Source: Firmicutes bacterium AM31-12AC (GTDB taxonomy: Bacteria > Bacillota > Clostridia > Lachnospirales > Lachnospiraceae). From it: a DNA stretch of 64,000 bases. Both the position numbers and the translations under genes were made by a program. Positions 20,483 through 28,752 of this stretch are shown here, piece by piece (within the stretch, counting starts at the first letter, position 1; every line of letters starts with the position of its first letter). The notes beneath the pieces were generated by a model, which searched no databases, was not told the origin of the DNA, and saw only the letters and a list, made by a program, of their open reading frames with translations. The stretch covers positions 1 to 64,000 of the forward strand of contig QUJA01000006.1 in assembly GCA_003480425.1 (NCBI GenBank), in the 5' to 3' direction.

Positions 20483-20506
20483 ATCTGAATTTTTTTGAAT
20501 TCAGAT
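20483..20506. promoter_or_regulatory. Perfect palindrome ahead of the sigma-like gene
   Basis: ATCTGAATT (20483-20491) and AATTCAGAT (20498-20506) form a 9-bp perfect inverted repeat around 6 bases, next to the ribosome site of the sigma-like gene. It may be an operator or a hairpin that affects translation. Confidence 0.4.
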
Positions 20507-20628
20507 CAGTAGGCGGGGCACGAATACGAACAATCGACCTTATTTTGAATTGCTCATTCTCAATATTTAGGTAACAAAAAACGCCCTGACAGATTTCACT
20601 CCTATGGACGCATTTAATTCGATATTTT

Positions 20629-20930
20629 ATTACCCTGGATTCATTATTGGCTCTTACCCTAGTTTCAATTCCAACATTTACTAATGAAATTGTTGAGATT
20701 TTTTTAATTGAATACCTTCTGTTGAACAGAATTTTTTAGCTGAACTCTTGCTAAGAACCATATTTTCTCCGGTTAGATTCCGGAAAAGAAAATAAGCATA
20801 CAAATACTGCTCTTTCGGAATCTGTTTTTTTAACCGAAAGAGATTTGTATGCTTTCTCATTCATCGGGTAATACCCTGTGTTTTTTCTAATGTTACACCC
20901 TTTTCACTTTTCAAATTTAGGGTAATACAC
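20629..20930. repeat. TTACCCT/AGGGTAA repeats and a long hairpin upstream of the XRE gene
   Basis: The heptamer TTACCCT occurs at 20630-20636 and 20654-20660. Its complement is found as GGGTAATACCC, a perfect palindrome, at 20866-20876, and as AGGGTAATACA at 20920-20930, just before the XRE regulator. Between them (20794-20854) an imperfect inverted repeat pairs AAGCATACAAAT and CTCTTTCGG with their complements, forming a large hairpin. The set fits operators of the adjacent repressor or integrase/excisionase arm sites. No gene is seen in 20510-20940. Confidence 0.5.
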
Positions 20931-20953
20931 TAAGTTTATGGAGGTATACAAAC

Positions 20954-21316
20954 ATGGATATTCCAAAAACATTATTTGCCACTTTAGTAAAACAAGGGCG
21001 TATGGAAATGCATTTAACACAAGAAGCTCTTGCTGAAAAACTCGGAATATCGGCGGCTTATCTTGGAGACCTCGAACGCCATAAAGGCGGTCCCAGTCTG
21101 GAATTATTTTGTAAAACCATGCAGACTTTAAATATTTCTGCTGATGACTACGTTTATCCAAATCAGAATAAAAATAATTCTACATATGATCAGATTCTTC
21201 GGCTCTTAAATCAGTGCAATGATTATCAGTTACAGGTAATTCTTGCAACTACGACAGCTCTGCTAGATTCTAATCCTTTTATTTCTAACGTAGACACTAC
21301 TAATGATACAAAATAA
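20954..21316 (+). CDS. XRE-family transcriptional regulator
   Basis: DNA-binding protein of 120 residues. The Cro/CI-type helix-turn-helix lies at about 15-68: LTQEALAEKLGISAAYLGDLERHKGGPSLE. The rest is a short helical tail (TYDQILRLLNQCNDYQLQVILATTTALL), likely for dimer formation. GGAGGTATACAAAC precedes the ATG. It is transcribed away from the element's integration genes and has AGGGTAAT-type repeats in its promoter, so self-repression is plausible. It may be the element's master repressor; targets are not shown. Confidence 0.88.
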   Translation: MDIPKTLFATLVKQGRMEMHLTQEALAEKLGISAAYLGDLERHKGGPSLELFCKTMQTLNISADDYVYPNQNKNNSTYDQILRLLNQCNDYQLQVILATTTALLDSNPFISNVDTTNDTK

Positions 21317-21394
21317 AACTTGTAAAATACCGATAAATAGCTGATAATTACCGATATTTAAAATTAGTGGAATAAATACTATTACCATATGTTA

Positions 21395-21441
21395 AAAACA
21401 GTTATGCTATATCATTACAACTTGATATAACATAACTGTTT
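21395..21441 (+). terminator. Terminator after the XRE gene
   Basis: Inverted repeat with arms AAACAGTTATG-TATATCA and TGATATA-CATAACTGTTT around an 8-base loop, followed by TCTTCTTT. It lies 80 bases after the XRE stop. Confidence 0.65.
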
Positions 21442-21497
21442 CTTCTTTACGAACATCCTTTTATCTATCAAATACTACATTTTCCTCCACGACACAC

Positions 21498-21839
21498 TTA
21501 ATTGCTTTTCATCTCGCTAATTATTTTTTCCATATCCGTCGATTTTTTCAAGAGTCCTAAACCAGCCAATAACTGAATACAATCTACATATCCTTGACAA
21601 TATGCCCTTTGTTCTGACACAAACGCTTCTTCTTCCAAAATTTCTCCATATTGCTTCAACTTCTCCCTGTCCTCATAACTTATATGATCGAGAAGTTTAT
21701 TCACCTTTTCTTTTTCCATTTTCTTCTTCAACTGAATATTTGCAAGTTCTTGGAAATAGATATAACTTTCTCTGTTTATATTCTCACAACGCAACTGGTT
21801 CAAAAAAGAGGATATTTCATTCCAAATATCATTTTCCAT
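21498..21839 (-). CDS. Hypothetical helical protein in the BlaI-controlled operon
   Basis: Unrecognised 113-residue, mostly helical and charged protein: WNEISSFLNQLRC, QLKKKMEKEKVNKLLDHIS and a C-terminal segment YCQGYVDCIQLLAGLGLLKK. AGGAG stands 8 bases before the ATG. It follows the winged-helix regulator by 58 bases on the same strand without a terminator, so both are probably read from the operator-bearing promoter at 22370-22398. No catalytic motif is seen. It may be a partner of the regulator, which is inference from order only. Confidence 0.7.
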   Translation of the reverse strand: MENDIWNEISSFLNQLRCENINRESYIYFQELANIQLKKKMEKEKVNKLLDHISYEDREKLKQYGEILEEEAFVSEQRAYCQGYVDCIQLLAGLGLLKKSTDMEKIISEMKSN

Positions 21840-21897
21840 AAAAATTTCTCCTGCTTTTTTTGGTATCTTTACTTATTATGCCCAATTTTATATTCCA

Positions 21898-22320
21898 TCA
21901 TTTCATCAATTCACCATTAAATTTATATCCCATACCCCATACATTTAAAATGTATCTTGGTTTTGCAGAATCTGGCTCAATCTTTTTTCTGATTCTCCGA
22001 ATTATGCCCATAACATTATCTTCTGCCCCATAATATGGTTCTTTCCAGACTCGTGTATATATTTGTTCCTTCGAAAAAACTTGTCCTGGATTTCTTGCAA
22101 GCAAATATAAAATTTCAAATTCATAATTCGTCAATTGAACCAGCTCACCATTACTTTCTACAGAACGATATTCCGCATTTATTTTTAATGCTCCATAATC
22201 AAGTACCCTATTTTGTTTACCAGGCATCTCAGAGTATTTTTTAGCAGACAGAAAATGTAATAATTCATTTAATTTTTCTTCCTCATTTTCATCAAATGTT
22301 ACAACAACTACCCTTCCCAT
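21898..22320 (-). CDS. Orphan winged-helix (PhoB/OmpR-type) regulator
   Basis: The C-terminal 95 residues are a Trans_reg_C winged helix: ELVQLTNYEFEILYLLARN, PGQVFSKEQIYTRVW and NVMGIIRRIRKKIEPD, ending YILNVWGMGYKFNGE. The N-terminal 45 residues lack the Asp-based receiver domain, so it is not a normal two-component regulator. The ATG at 22320 is chosen because MGRVVVVTF starts the fold and because longer versions would run through the operator at 22349. It is divergent from blaI, and its promoter carries the same operator, so BlaI should repress it. Its targets are unknown. Confidence 0.87.
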   Translation of the reverse strand: MGRVVVVTFDENEEEKLNELLHFLSAKKYSEMPGKQNRVLDYGALKINAEYRSVESNGELVQLTNYEFEILYLLARNPGQVFSKEQIYTRVWKEPYYGAEDNVMGIIRRIRKKIEPDSAKPRYILNVWGMGYKFNGELMK

Positions 22321-22348
22321 TTTTATAAAACCTTTCATATTCCAAATC

Positions 22349-22398
22349 TTACAAGTGTAATTTTTATATATTATTACATCTGTAAGATTTAAAGTCAA
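22349..22398 (-). promoter_or_regulatory. Promoter and two BlaI-type operators for the winged-helix gene
   Basis: On the minus strand, -35 TTGACT (22398-22393) and -10 AATAAT (22375-22370) are 17 bases apart. Operator TTACA-TC-TGTAA (22374-22385) overlaps the -10 end of the spacer. A second operator, TTACA-AG-TGTAA (22349-22360), lies in the leader. Both fit the TACA-N2-TGTA core of BlaI/MecI sites. Confidence 0.75.
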
Positions 22399-22410
22399 GT
22401 TTTTATTTCG

Positions 22411-22459
22411 TTGACAGAATAACCTTTTAAGATATATAATATTTTTATTACATTTGTAA
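22411..22459 (+). promoter_or_regulatory. blaI-blaR1 promoter and operator
   Basis: Consensus -35 TTGACA (22411-22416), 18-base spacer, -10 TATAAT (22435-22440). Operator TTACA-TT-TGTAA (22448-22459) covers the predicted transcription start and ends 4 bases before the GGAGG ribosome site. Autorepression by BlaI is expected. Confidence 0.85.
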
Positions 22460-22477
22460 GATTTGGAGGAATATCAC

Positions 22478-22846
22478 ATGAGCAATCTGCCTCAAATTTC
22501 AGAAGCTGAATTTGAAGTTATGAAAATCGTTTGGAAATACGCACCAATCAGCACCAATGAAATTACTGAAAAATTAACACAAATTTCCAGTTGGAGTCCT
22601 AAAACAATTCAGACATTGATTAAACGTCTCGTTTCTAAAAAAGCACTAACCTATGAAAAACAAAGCCGGTTTTTTGTCTATACTCCATTGGTCAAGGAAG
22701 ACGAATATATTCGACAGGAAAGTAATTCTTTTTTAAAGCGATATTATAATGGTAATATCACTTCTATGCTTGCCTCTTACATTGAGGATGATAAATTGTC
22801 TGAAGAAGACATTGCCAGCTTACGGAATCTTCTTTCCAATCATTAA
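22478..22846 (+). CDS. blaI: BlaI/MecI-family repressor
   Basis: Winged-helix repressor of beta-lactam resistance genes, 122 residues. The N-terminal domain has SEAEFEVMKIVWKYAPISTNEI, SSWSPKTIQTLIKRLVSKKAL and YEKQSRFFVYTPLV, the MecI/BlaI pattern; the C-terminal part is the helical dimer module that is cut when BlaR1 is activated. GGAGGAATATCAC precedes the ATG. blaR1 follows after 18 bases. Seven TTACA-N2-TGTAA-type sites lie in the next 8.5 kb, so this protein probably controls the PBP, lipoprotein and winged-helix genes. Confidence 0.94.
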   Translation: MSNLPQISEAEFEVMKIVWKYAPISTNEITEKLTQISSWSPKTIQTLIKRLVSKKALTYEKQSRFFVYTPLVKEDEYIRQESNSFLKRYYNGNITSMLASYIEDDKLSEEDIASLRNLLSNH

Positions 22847-22864
22847 CCATGGGAGGAGCATATT

Positions 22865-24664
22865 TTGATATATTTTAGTTTTCGATTTTTACTCTGTAAT
22901 GCCATCATTTGTATTTTTTTAGGTAGTTTACTGGGATTAAAAAATTTATTGCAAAGGCAATTATCCGCACGTATGCAATATAATCTTTCGATTATATTTC
23001 TTGCCGTTCTAATTGTTCCCTTTTTACCGATAAACTCTGCCCCCTCTTCTATATCGTGGAGACATTTGCTGACAGCCAGTTCAAGTACCAATGGTGACAT
23101 TCAAACCACTTTTCTTTCTGGTAATGGTTATAATTTGGATAAAATAAATGATTTTGCTGTCTCTGTCAGCACCCAAATACCAACTTTTATTCACACATTA
23201 CTTGTATTTTTCTGGAGTATCGGTATATTCATAATGTTTTTTCTTCTCTACCGCTCAGTAAAACAAGTAAAAGCCTTACTTAGTTCTGCTTTACCTCTTC
23301 AAAATGAAGAACTAAACGCTCTTTATATAGAATGTTTAAACGAAGTGAACAGCAAGCATACCATTCCGATTTATAGTACAGCATTTTTGAAATCTCCTGT
23401 TTTGGCTGGTTTCCTGCATCCTCGCATTTATCTTCCAATTCACTTGATTTCAGATTTTAACGCTGGAACTATAAGCGCAACTGATATTCGCTATATGCTT
23501 CTTCATGAACTGCAGCACTACAAGCATAAAGATATTCTAATTGGATATTTGATAAATACAGTAAATGTTTTCTACTGGTTCAATCCCCTAATCTGGTATT
23601 TTCTAAAAAGAATACGACAGGAACGGGAACTTGCCTGCGACAGTGCTGTATTACAATTATTGAAAGAAACAGAATACAAGTCATATGGAAATACACTGAT
23701 TAACTTTGCCGAAACAATAGCTCTGTCTCCATTCCCTCTTACTATGGGAATTAGTGGAAATATAAAACAGTTAAAAGGACGCATTTTAAATATTGCATCA
23801 TTCCACCAACCTACTTTTAAACAAAAAATTTGTGGATATCTTATATGCATATTCGTCTCTACTATCATCATTGGATGCATTCCCATACTTTCTGTTTATG
23901 CTTCTGATCAGACAGGGTATCATTTTGACACAACCGAAAAGAATATTACTCAGCTAAATCTTTCTTCCGATTTTGGGGACTACACCGGAAGTTTTGTTTT
24001 ATATGATCAGTCTGCTGATAGATGGAATATTTATAATATGGATCATGCTTCCACACGTGTATCACCGAATTCGACTTATAAAATATATGATGCATTACTT
24101 GGCTTGGAATCTGGAATTATTACACCAGAACATTCCACTTTCACATGGAATGGAGAACCATATCCTTTTAATTCATGGGAAGCCGATCAAGATTTAACCT
24201 CGGCTATGCATAATTCCGTAAACTGGTATTTTCAAGCAATTGATTCACAGGCAGGTTTTGAATCCGTAAGAACATTTTTACAGACAATAAACTATGGGAA
24301 TCAGAATACTGGAACAAATCTAAATCTCTATTGGACAGATTTCTCTCTGAAGATATCACCCATAGAGCAGGTGGAATTGTTACAGGATTTCTATCAAAAT
24401 GATTTTCATTTTGACAGTAAAAATATCCAGGCAGTAAAAAAAGCCCTGCTGCTTTCCACTACTTCTTCCGGTTCTCTTTACGGGAAAACAGGAACCGGGC
24501 GTGTCAATGGTAAAGATGTCAATGGCTGGTTTATCGGATACATTGAAACAGCGAATAATACTTACTACTTCGCAACAAATATTCAATCCTCTTCTGGTGC
24601 AACTGGAAGTCAGGCTACCGAAATAACAGAATCTGTACTTTCTAATCTTGGTATTTGGAAATAA
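22865..24664 (+). CDS. blaR1: BlaR1-type beta-lactam sensor and metalloprotease
   Basis: Membrane signal transducer that is acylated by beta-lactams outside the cell and triggers BlaI cleavage inside. Residues 1-330 are the M56 peptidase part with several membrane helices; zinc motif His214-Glu-Leu-Gln-His218 in LLHELQHYKHKD and a later Glu in ERELACDSAVL. After the last helix (about 320-345) comes an external class D-like sensor with Ser403-T-Y-Lys406, Ser451-V-Asn453 and Lys541-Thr-Gly543. Length 599 is normal. The start is TTG with GGGAGGAGC upstream. All key residues are present, so the sensor should work. Confidence 0.94.
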   Translation: MIYFSFRFLLCNAIICIFLGSLLGLKNLLQRQLSARMQYNLSIIFLAVLIVPFLPINSAPSSISWRHLLTASSSTNGDIQTTFLSGNGYNLDKINDFAVSVSTQIPTFIHTLLVFFWSIGIFIMFFLLYRSVKQVKALLSSALPLQNEELNALYIECLNEVNSKHTIPIYSTAFLKSPVLAGFLHPRIYLPIHLISDFNAGTISATDIRYMLLHELQHYKHKDILIGYLINTVNVFYWFNPLIWYFLKRIRQERELACDSAVLQLLKETEYKSYGNTLINFAETIALSPFPLTMGISGNIKQLKGRILNIASFHQPTFKQKICGYLICIFVSTIIIGCIPILSVYASDQTGYHFDTTEKNITQLNLSSDFGDYTGSFVLYDQSADRWNIYNMDHASTRVSPNSTYKIYDALLGLESGIITPEHSTFTWNGEPYPFNSWEADQDLTSAMHNSVNWYFQAIDSQAGFESVRTFLQTINYGNQNTGTNLNLYWTDFSLKISPIEQVELLQDFYQNDFHFDSKNIQAVKKALLLSTTSSGSLYGKTGTGRVNGKDVNGWFIGYIETANNTYYFATNIQSSSGATGSQATEITESVLSNLGIWK

Positions 24665-24712
24665 ATAAAGAGAACTGATAGCATAATTTCCCGTTATCAG
24701 TTCTCTTTATTT
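24663..24712. terminator. Bidirectional terminator between blaR1 and the lipoprotein operon
   Basis: 18-bp perfect arms (24663-24680 and 24695-24712, core AAAGAGAACTGATA) around 14 bases, A/T-rich on both sides. It serves the convergent blaR1 and lipoprotein transcripts. Confidence 0.88.
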
Positions 24713-24728
24713 ATTTCTTCTCTACTAA

Positions 24729-25961
24729 TCAATTCTGCAAATTACCTAACCGGTACTGATACCTCGGTATATTATCAATACCATTATCTAAAATCCTATT
24801 TCCAACATACTGAATCGTTCCATCATCCTGAATTTTCATCGTAAGTTCGTGTGTAATAACAGCATCATTACATACAACAGAATCACATACTGCATGAATT
24901 GTCAAAACAATGGTTCCATCTTCATTGTGCCTGACTTCTGTTACTTCCGGTAAAGACAAGCCAAAATGTGTTGGTGAATAATTACTACATCCCAATCGTT
25001 CCCAGATAAACATATTACTTTGTTCATCGTAGACCGCCCATTCTTTCAATTCTTCTTTTGTAACAGGAAGATATGTCATAATTACATTTTCGAACTCTTC
25101 TGCTGGAATTCCCACAACCTCTTTTTCTGCAGTAAATTTTTCTCCATATTTCATTTGATAAAAATATTCATAAAGTCCATTATAATCCAACCCCTGCATA
25201 TCCTCCGCATTCCAGTTTGAACATAACAGATTGTTTCCCTGATAGCCGAACGTACTCACATATTTTTTTGAATATTCCCGACACTCCTCACTCAAAGGCT
25301 TTACCCGGATAATACAACTTCCATCTACAATCTCTGTCACTTCCGGTGGTTCAGGTACGCATAATTCATAACAGAAATTCCCATTTTCAGTATATGCCCA
25401 TTCTTTTATTTTTGATAGCGATATGTATGTAAGTACAGGCTCTGTATCCTCACTCCAGATCATTTTTGCAGACATCACACTCATTTCTTTTCCATCATAA
25501 CTATATTCTTTTCTAGTAATTCCACCATCTGTATCTGCTTCATATAAAATTACACTTCCTTTTTCTTCTTGTTCTGCAGATTTTAAAAATTGTTCCATCT
25601 TCTGGTAATTATCCATAACAGAATAATGATCGGAACCAATGACCGGATTCCCATTTTGTTTGATAATTTCTTCCATCCGATTCATCATTTGCTCAGCAGT
25701 GTTCTGATCTGCTTCTTGTATTCCATTATATTCAGAATAAATGTCTCGGATAATGCCCATAATTTCTTCACAATCGTTCGCAACTTCCTTTTTCTTGTCT
25801 TCATCGATTGGTAGATTATATCCCTTATCCGGATTTTCCATGGTAGTGTTTTTCTGATTCTTCTCATTTTTTCCATCTGTGCTGTTTAATGATATCTTAC
25901 TTTCACATGAAGTCAGAATCATTCCTATACAAAGTACTAACAAAATACTTTTTCTTTTCAT
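24729..25961 (-). CDS. Lipoprotein, DUF-type paralogue 1 (possibly DUF6070)
   Basis: Exported lipoprotein of 410 residues. Signal MKRKS with lipobox MILTSC (Cys19), then an N/K/E-rich linker and a large extracellular domain. Conserved blocks shared with the neighbour at 25970 include GYQGNNLLCSNW, YEYFYQMKYGEKF, FENVIMTYLPVTKEEL, and LPEVTEVRHNEDGTIVLTIHAV. I recall this family as DUF6070, but the name is from memory. It starts 8 bases after the stop of the paralogue and must share its BlaI-controlled promoter. A 71-bp piece of this gene recurs at 38892-38962. The role is unknown; co-regulation with a PBP suggests wall stress or antibiotic defence. Confidence 0.8.
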   Translation of the reverse strand: MKRKSILLVLCIGMILTSCESKISLNSTDGKNEKNQKNTTMENPDKGYNLPIDEDKKKEVANDCEEIMGIIRDIYSEYNGIQEADQNTAEQMMNRMEEIIKQNGNPVIGSDHYSVMDNYQKMEQFLKSAEQEEKGSVILYEADTDGGITRKEYSYDGKEMSVMSAKMIWSEDTEPVLTYISLSKIKEWAYTENGNFCYELCVPEPPEVTEIVDGSCIIRVKPLSEECREYSKKYVSTFGYQGNNLLCSNWNAEDMQGLDYNGLYEYFYQMKYGEKFTAEKEVVGIPAEEFENVIMTYLPVTKEELKEWAVYDEQSNMFIWERLGCSNYSPTHFGLSLPEVTEVRHNEDGTIVLTIHAVCDSVVCNDAVITHELTMKIQDDGTIQYVGNRILDNGIDNIPRYQYRLGNLQN

Positions 25962-25969
25962 ATTGCCCC

Positions 25970-27148
25970 CTAATTATTACTGTAATTCTCTTCCCACTCT
26001 TCTTCTGTTAACCTTGGCATATACCACCCTGCATTTGCATTTTGATCTGACCTGATTACCTTATTTGATAAATACTGGAAACTTCCGTCTTCCATAGGTT
26101 TTATCATCAATTCACTGGTGATTGCCTGATCTAACATTCTGATTTCCCATACTGCTTCTATCGTAAGTTTTAATGTTCCATCTTGTAATTTTTCATATGA
26201 GATAACTTCCGGATATGGCTCATATGGGAATTCACAATCATATAACCCTCGCGGTCTGTATCTAAAAGTTCTATTATCAGAGTTATAAAAAGTTCCTTTT
26301 TCAATCTCGCTATTACTAAATGGTAAATAGGTCTTTATAACCTCTTCAAACTCATCTTTTGGAACTTCATATTCTGCTCCACCATAATTTGCTTCATATG
26401 GAACTTGCTTTCCATATTTCATATAATACATTTTTTCATAAAGATCATAAAAATCAAGTTCCGTATAATTCTGGTTATCCCAATTTGTAATCAACAGATT
26501 ATTAAGTGCATACCCCAACGGCATAACATATTTTCGATTCAATTCTCGGCATGTTTTATCTAATGGCTGCACTCTGAATCCAGTTTCACCCGGTGCTCCA
26601 TCAAATCCCGGTGGGTGATATTCCTCCAGAAACAAGTATCCTTTTTCTGTATATTTCCACTCATATGCTTCATATTCATCATAATAATTAGCCTGTGGGC
26701 TATTATCCTTCCATTTAACCTGACATAATCGAACATTTATCTTTCCATTCATTGACTCTAAATGATATTGTATAATTTCCCCTTCATCAAATACAACAAC
26801 AATATCTACTGCTGCCTGTTCTTCTTTCTCTGCTGCTTTGCAAAAATCTTCTACTTTTTCACGATTGACCATATCAATCTGATTATCACAATCTACTGCC
26901 GCATATCCTTTTTCTTCCAGACAATTGATAATTTTTCTTTTCACCTTTAATGTATTTAACTCCGACTTCTCCTTCATATAAACAAACCGAAAAGTTTGTG
27001 CTGTTTTTTTTACTTCTGCATTCATTTCAGATTCTATGGTTTCTTTCTTTTCTTCTTTTTCCGTAATTCGATTTTGTCCGCACCCTGTAAAAACAATAAG
27101 AACTATCAATATCATCGCAAATATCTTACATATGTAATAATTCCCCAT
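25970..27148 (-). CDS. Lipoprotein, DUF-type paralogue 2 under a BlaI-type promoter
   Basis: Paralogue of the previous lipoprotein, with signal MGNYYICKIFAMILIVLIVF and lipobox FTGC. Shared blocks are GYALNNLLITNW, YEKMYYMKYGKQ, FEEVIKTYLPFSNSEI and DGTLKLTIEAVW. The frame is open back to a GTG at 27220, but those 24 codons are the fused remnant of a PBP 3' end, read in another frame, so the ATG before the signal peptide is preferred. The promoter, operator and leader equal those of the PBP at 30802. The PBP that once stood between was lost by deletion at the repeat ATTCCTTTC. An operator lies inside the signal-peptide codons (27126-27137). Confidence 0.82.
   Translation of the reverse strand: MGNYYICKIFAMILIVLIVFTGCGQNRITEKEEKKETIESEMNAEVKKTAQTFRFVYMKEKSELNTLKVKRKIINCLEEKGYAAVDCDNQIDMVNREKVEDFCKAAEKEEQAAVDIVVVFDEGEIIQYHLESMNGKINVRLCQVKWKDNSPQANYYDEYEAYEWKYTEKGYLFLEEYHPPGFDGAPGETGFRVQPLDKTCRELNRKYVMPLGYALNNLLITNWDNQNYTELDFYDLYEKMYYMKYGKQVPYEANYGGAEYEVPKDEFEEVIKTYLPFSNSEIEKGTFYNSDNRTFRYRPRGLYDCEFPYEPYPEVISYEKLQDGTLKLTIEAVWEIRMLDQAITSELMIKPMEDGSFQYLSNKVIRSDQNANAGWYMPRLTEEEWEENYSNN
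27126..27137. promoter_or_regulatory. BlaI-type operator inside the lipoprotein coding sequence
   Basis: TTACA-TA-TGTAA, a perfect 12-base palindrome, encodes part of YYICKIF in the signal peptide. It lies 131 bases from the promoter operator of the same gene. Confidence 0.6.
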
Positions 27149-27222
27149 AAAAATTTTTTTATCCTTCAAAATACTCATCCAATACTGTTGCATCTTTTTT
27201 AACAACATAACCACTTCCACCG

Positions 27223-27282
27223 ATTCCTTTCTTCTAATTTTTTTGTTCCTTAAATCTTACACTTGTAATATTTAAAAACCAA
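27223..27282 (-). promoter_or_regulatory. BlaI-type promoter of the lipoprotein pair, with deletion junction
   Basis: Minus-strand -35 TTGGTT (27282-27277) and -10 TAAGAT (27259-27254) with a 17-base spacer. Operator TTACA-CT-TGTAA (27257-27268) overlaps the -10. The block matches the PBP promoter at 30808-30865. At 27223-27231 (ATTCCTTTC) it joins sequence equal to the PBP 3' end, which marks the deletion point. Confidence 0.75.
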
Positions 27283-27405
27283 GTCTATTTTCAGGAATTG
27301 TATACTCCAGATTCACCATCTTTATGTGCGATATATCCTATTTTATTACCATCCTCTATATCTTCTCCATTTTTGTTACCCTGTCATTTTAAAGAACATC
27401 CTTAC

Positions 27406-28245
27406 TTACACTGTTACATATTTTTCCGCTTCTTCTTTGCACTTCAACGTATTTCCATGCCCAATTACATATTCCATACATTCTTTTCCCTGCTCTTCTT
27501 TTCCGATTCGGTAGTAACATACTCCCAGCAGGAATCTGCGTGTAACCTCATAATAAGGCAGCTTTTCCGTATCATTTTCCAGTAATCTTACTGCTGCCTC
27601 ATCTTCACCTTTCAGCATCAAATTTTTTGCCATAAACAGTGGATTCTTTTGAAATACTTTCCCTGCTTTTTCTAATGTAGCCGAATAACCTGCCGCATCT
27701 TTCTCCTGATATTTCTTCGACAGTTCGAGATTCGTCATGACCTGCTGCCAGGAACGTCCCTCTCTTTTTCCTTCCCATTCATTCTTTATATACTCTTCTG
27801 CCTTCTGCAACTGCCCATTTATGATCAGTGCAACTACATATTTAGACTCAGCTATCAGCATGACACTTTTTTGAAATCCATGATAATCCAAGCTCTTTCC
27901 GTACTTTACCAACTCTTCCAGCATTTCTGAATATTTTTCTGCATCACATTGCTGTGACAGAATCCGGTCAATTTTTGAAAAATCTCTGAGAATGTCCCTG
28001 ATTAAAATGAATATACCTGCAATCAGATCAACCACCACGCAAATCCACAGAAGCCAGGGATCTGTCGTGACCCAGCCCGGCTGCTTCACATCGAAAAAGA
28101 GTACTGTCTCCTGATGCGGGAACGGATTTCCTTTGAAAATACTCACCACACAAATCAATGCTGCATAAATCAACAGCACATTCCGTATCATCCTGATGCG
28201 TCCATTTTTCTGCTTTTCATAAATCTTTTTTATCTGCTCTTCCAT
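27406..28245 (-). CDS. Membrane protein with a TPR-like helical domain
   Basis: Unrecognised 279-residue protein. Two membrane helices near 20-40 and 65-82 (MIRNVLLIYAALICVVSIF and LLWICVVVDLIAGIFILIR) are followed by a helical domain (about 95-279). The latter has repeat-like pairs, for example NGQLQKAEEYIKNEW, NPLFMAKNLMLKGEDEAAVRLLEND and FLLGVCYYRIGKEEQGKECME, as in tetratricopeptide proteins. GAGGTAGAG precedes the ATG. It sits between the two copies of the duplicated PBP-lipoprotein cassette, on the same strand, and no operator lies directly before it. Confidence 0.7.
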   Translation of the reverse strand: MEEQIKKIYEKQKNGRIRMIRNVLLIYAALICVVSIFKGNPFPHQETVLFFDVKQPGWVTTDPWLLWICVVVDLIAGIFILIRDILRDFSKIDRILSQQCDAEKYSEMLEELVKYGKSLDYHGFQKSVMLIAESKYVVALIINGQLQKAEEYIKNEWEGKREGRSWQQVMTNLELSKKYQEKDAAGYSATLEKAGKVFQKNPLFMAKNLMLKGEDEAAVRLLENDTEKLPYYEVTRRFLLGVCYYRIGKEEQGKECMEYVIGHGNTLKCKEEAEKYVTV

Positions 28246-28331
28246 TTTCTCTACCTCGCTGTCACACTATTTTTGTACCTACAACATAATTATACATAAA
28301 TTAATATTGTAGCGAATCTCTGTTCGGTTGT

Positions 28332-28752
28332 ACAATATCTACTGCTGCCTGTTCTTCTTTCTCCGCTGTTTTGCAAAAATCTTCCACTTTTTCACGATTG
28401 ACCATATCAATCTGATTATCACAATCTACTGCCGCATATCCTTTTTCTTCCAGACAATTGATAATTTTTCTTTTCACCTTTAATGTATTTAACTCCGACT
28501 TCTCCTTCATATAAACAGACCGAAAAGTTTGCGCTGTTTTTTTACTTCTGCATTCATTTCAGATTCTACGGTTTCTTTCTTTTCTTCTTTTTCCGTAATT
28601 CGATTTTGTCCGCACCCTGTAAAAACAATAAGAACTATCAATATCATCGCAAATATCTTACATATGTAATAATTTCCCATAAAAATTTTTTTATTCTTCA
28701 AAATACTCATCCAATACTGTTGCATCTTTTTTAACAACATAACCACTTCCAC
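28332..28752 (-). pseudogene. Truncated, frameshifted copy of the lipoprotein gene
   Basis: These 420 bases nearly equal 26799-27220, the first third of the intact lipoprotein gene. A T8 run became T7 near 28540, breaking the frame after NAEVKK. The copy is cut at 28332, after VDIV, where unrelated sequence begins. It overlaps the PBP 3' end, as the lipoprotein must have done in the original cassette. The signal peptide and the internal operator (28658-28669) are kept. It makes at most a short aborted lipoprotein. Confidence 0.85.
28658..28669. promoter_or_regulatory. BlaI-type operator in the lipoprotein gene copy
   Basis: TTACA-TA-TGTAA, identical to the site at 27126-27137 and in the same place of the signal-peptide codons. 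Confidence 0.5.

Noticed and set aside
28301..28752. Two small real genes in the copied lipoprotein segment
   Set aside because: Both frames equal pieces of the intact lipoprotein gene separated by a one-base loss, so it is a pseudogene.
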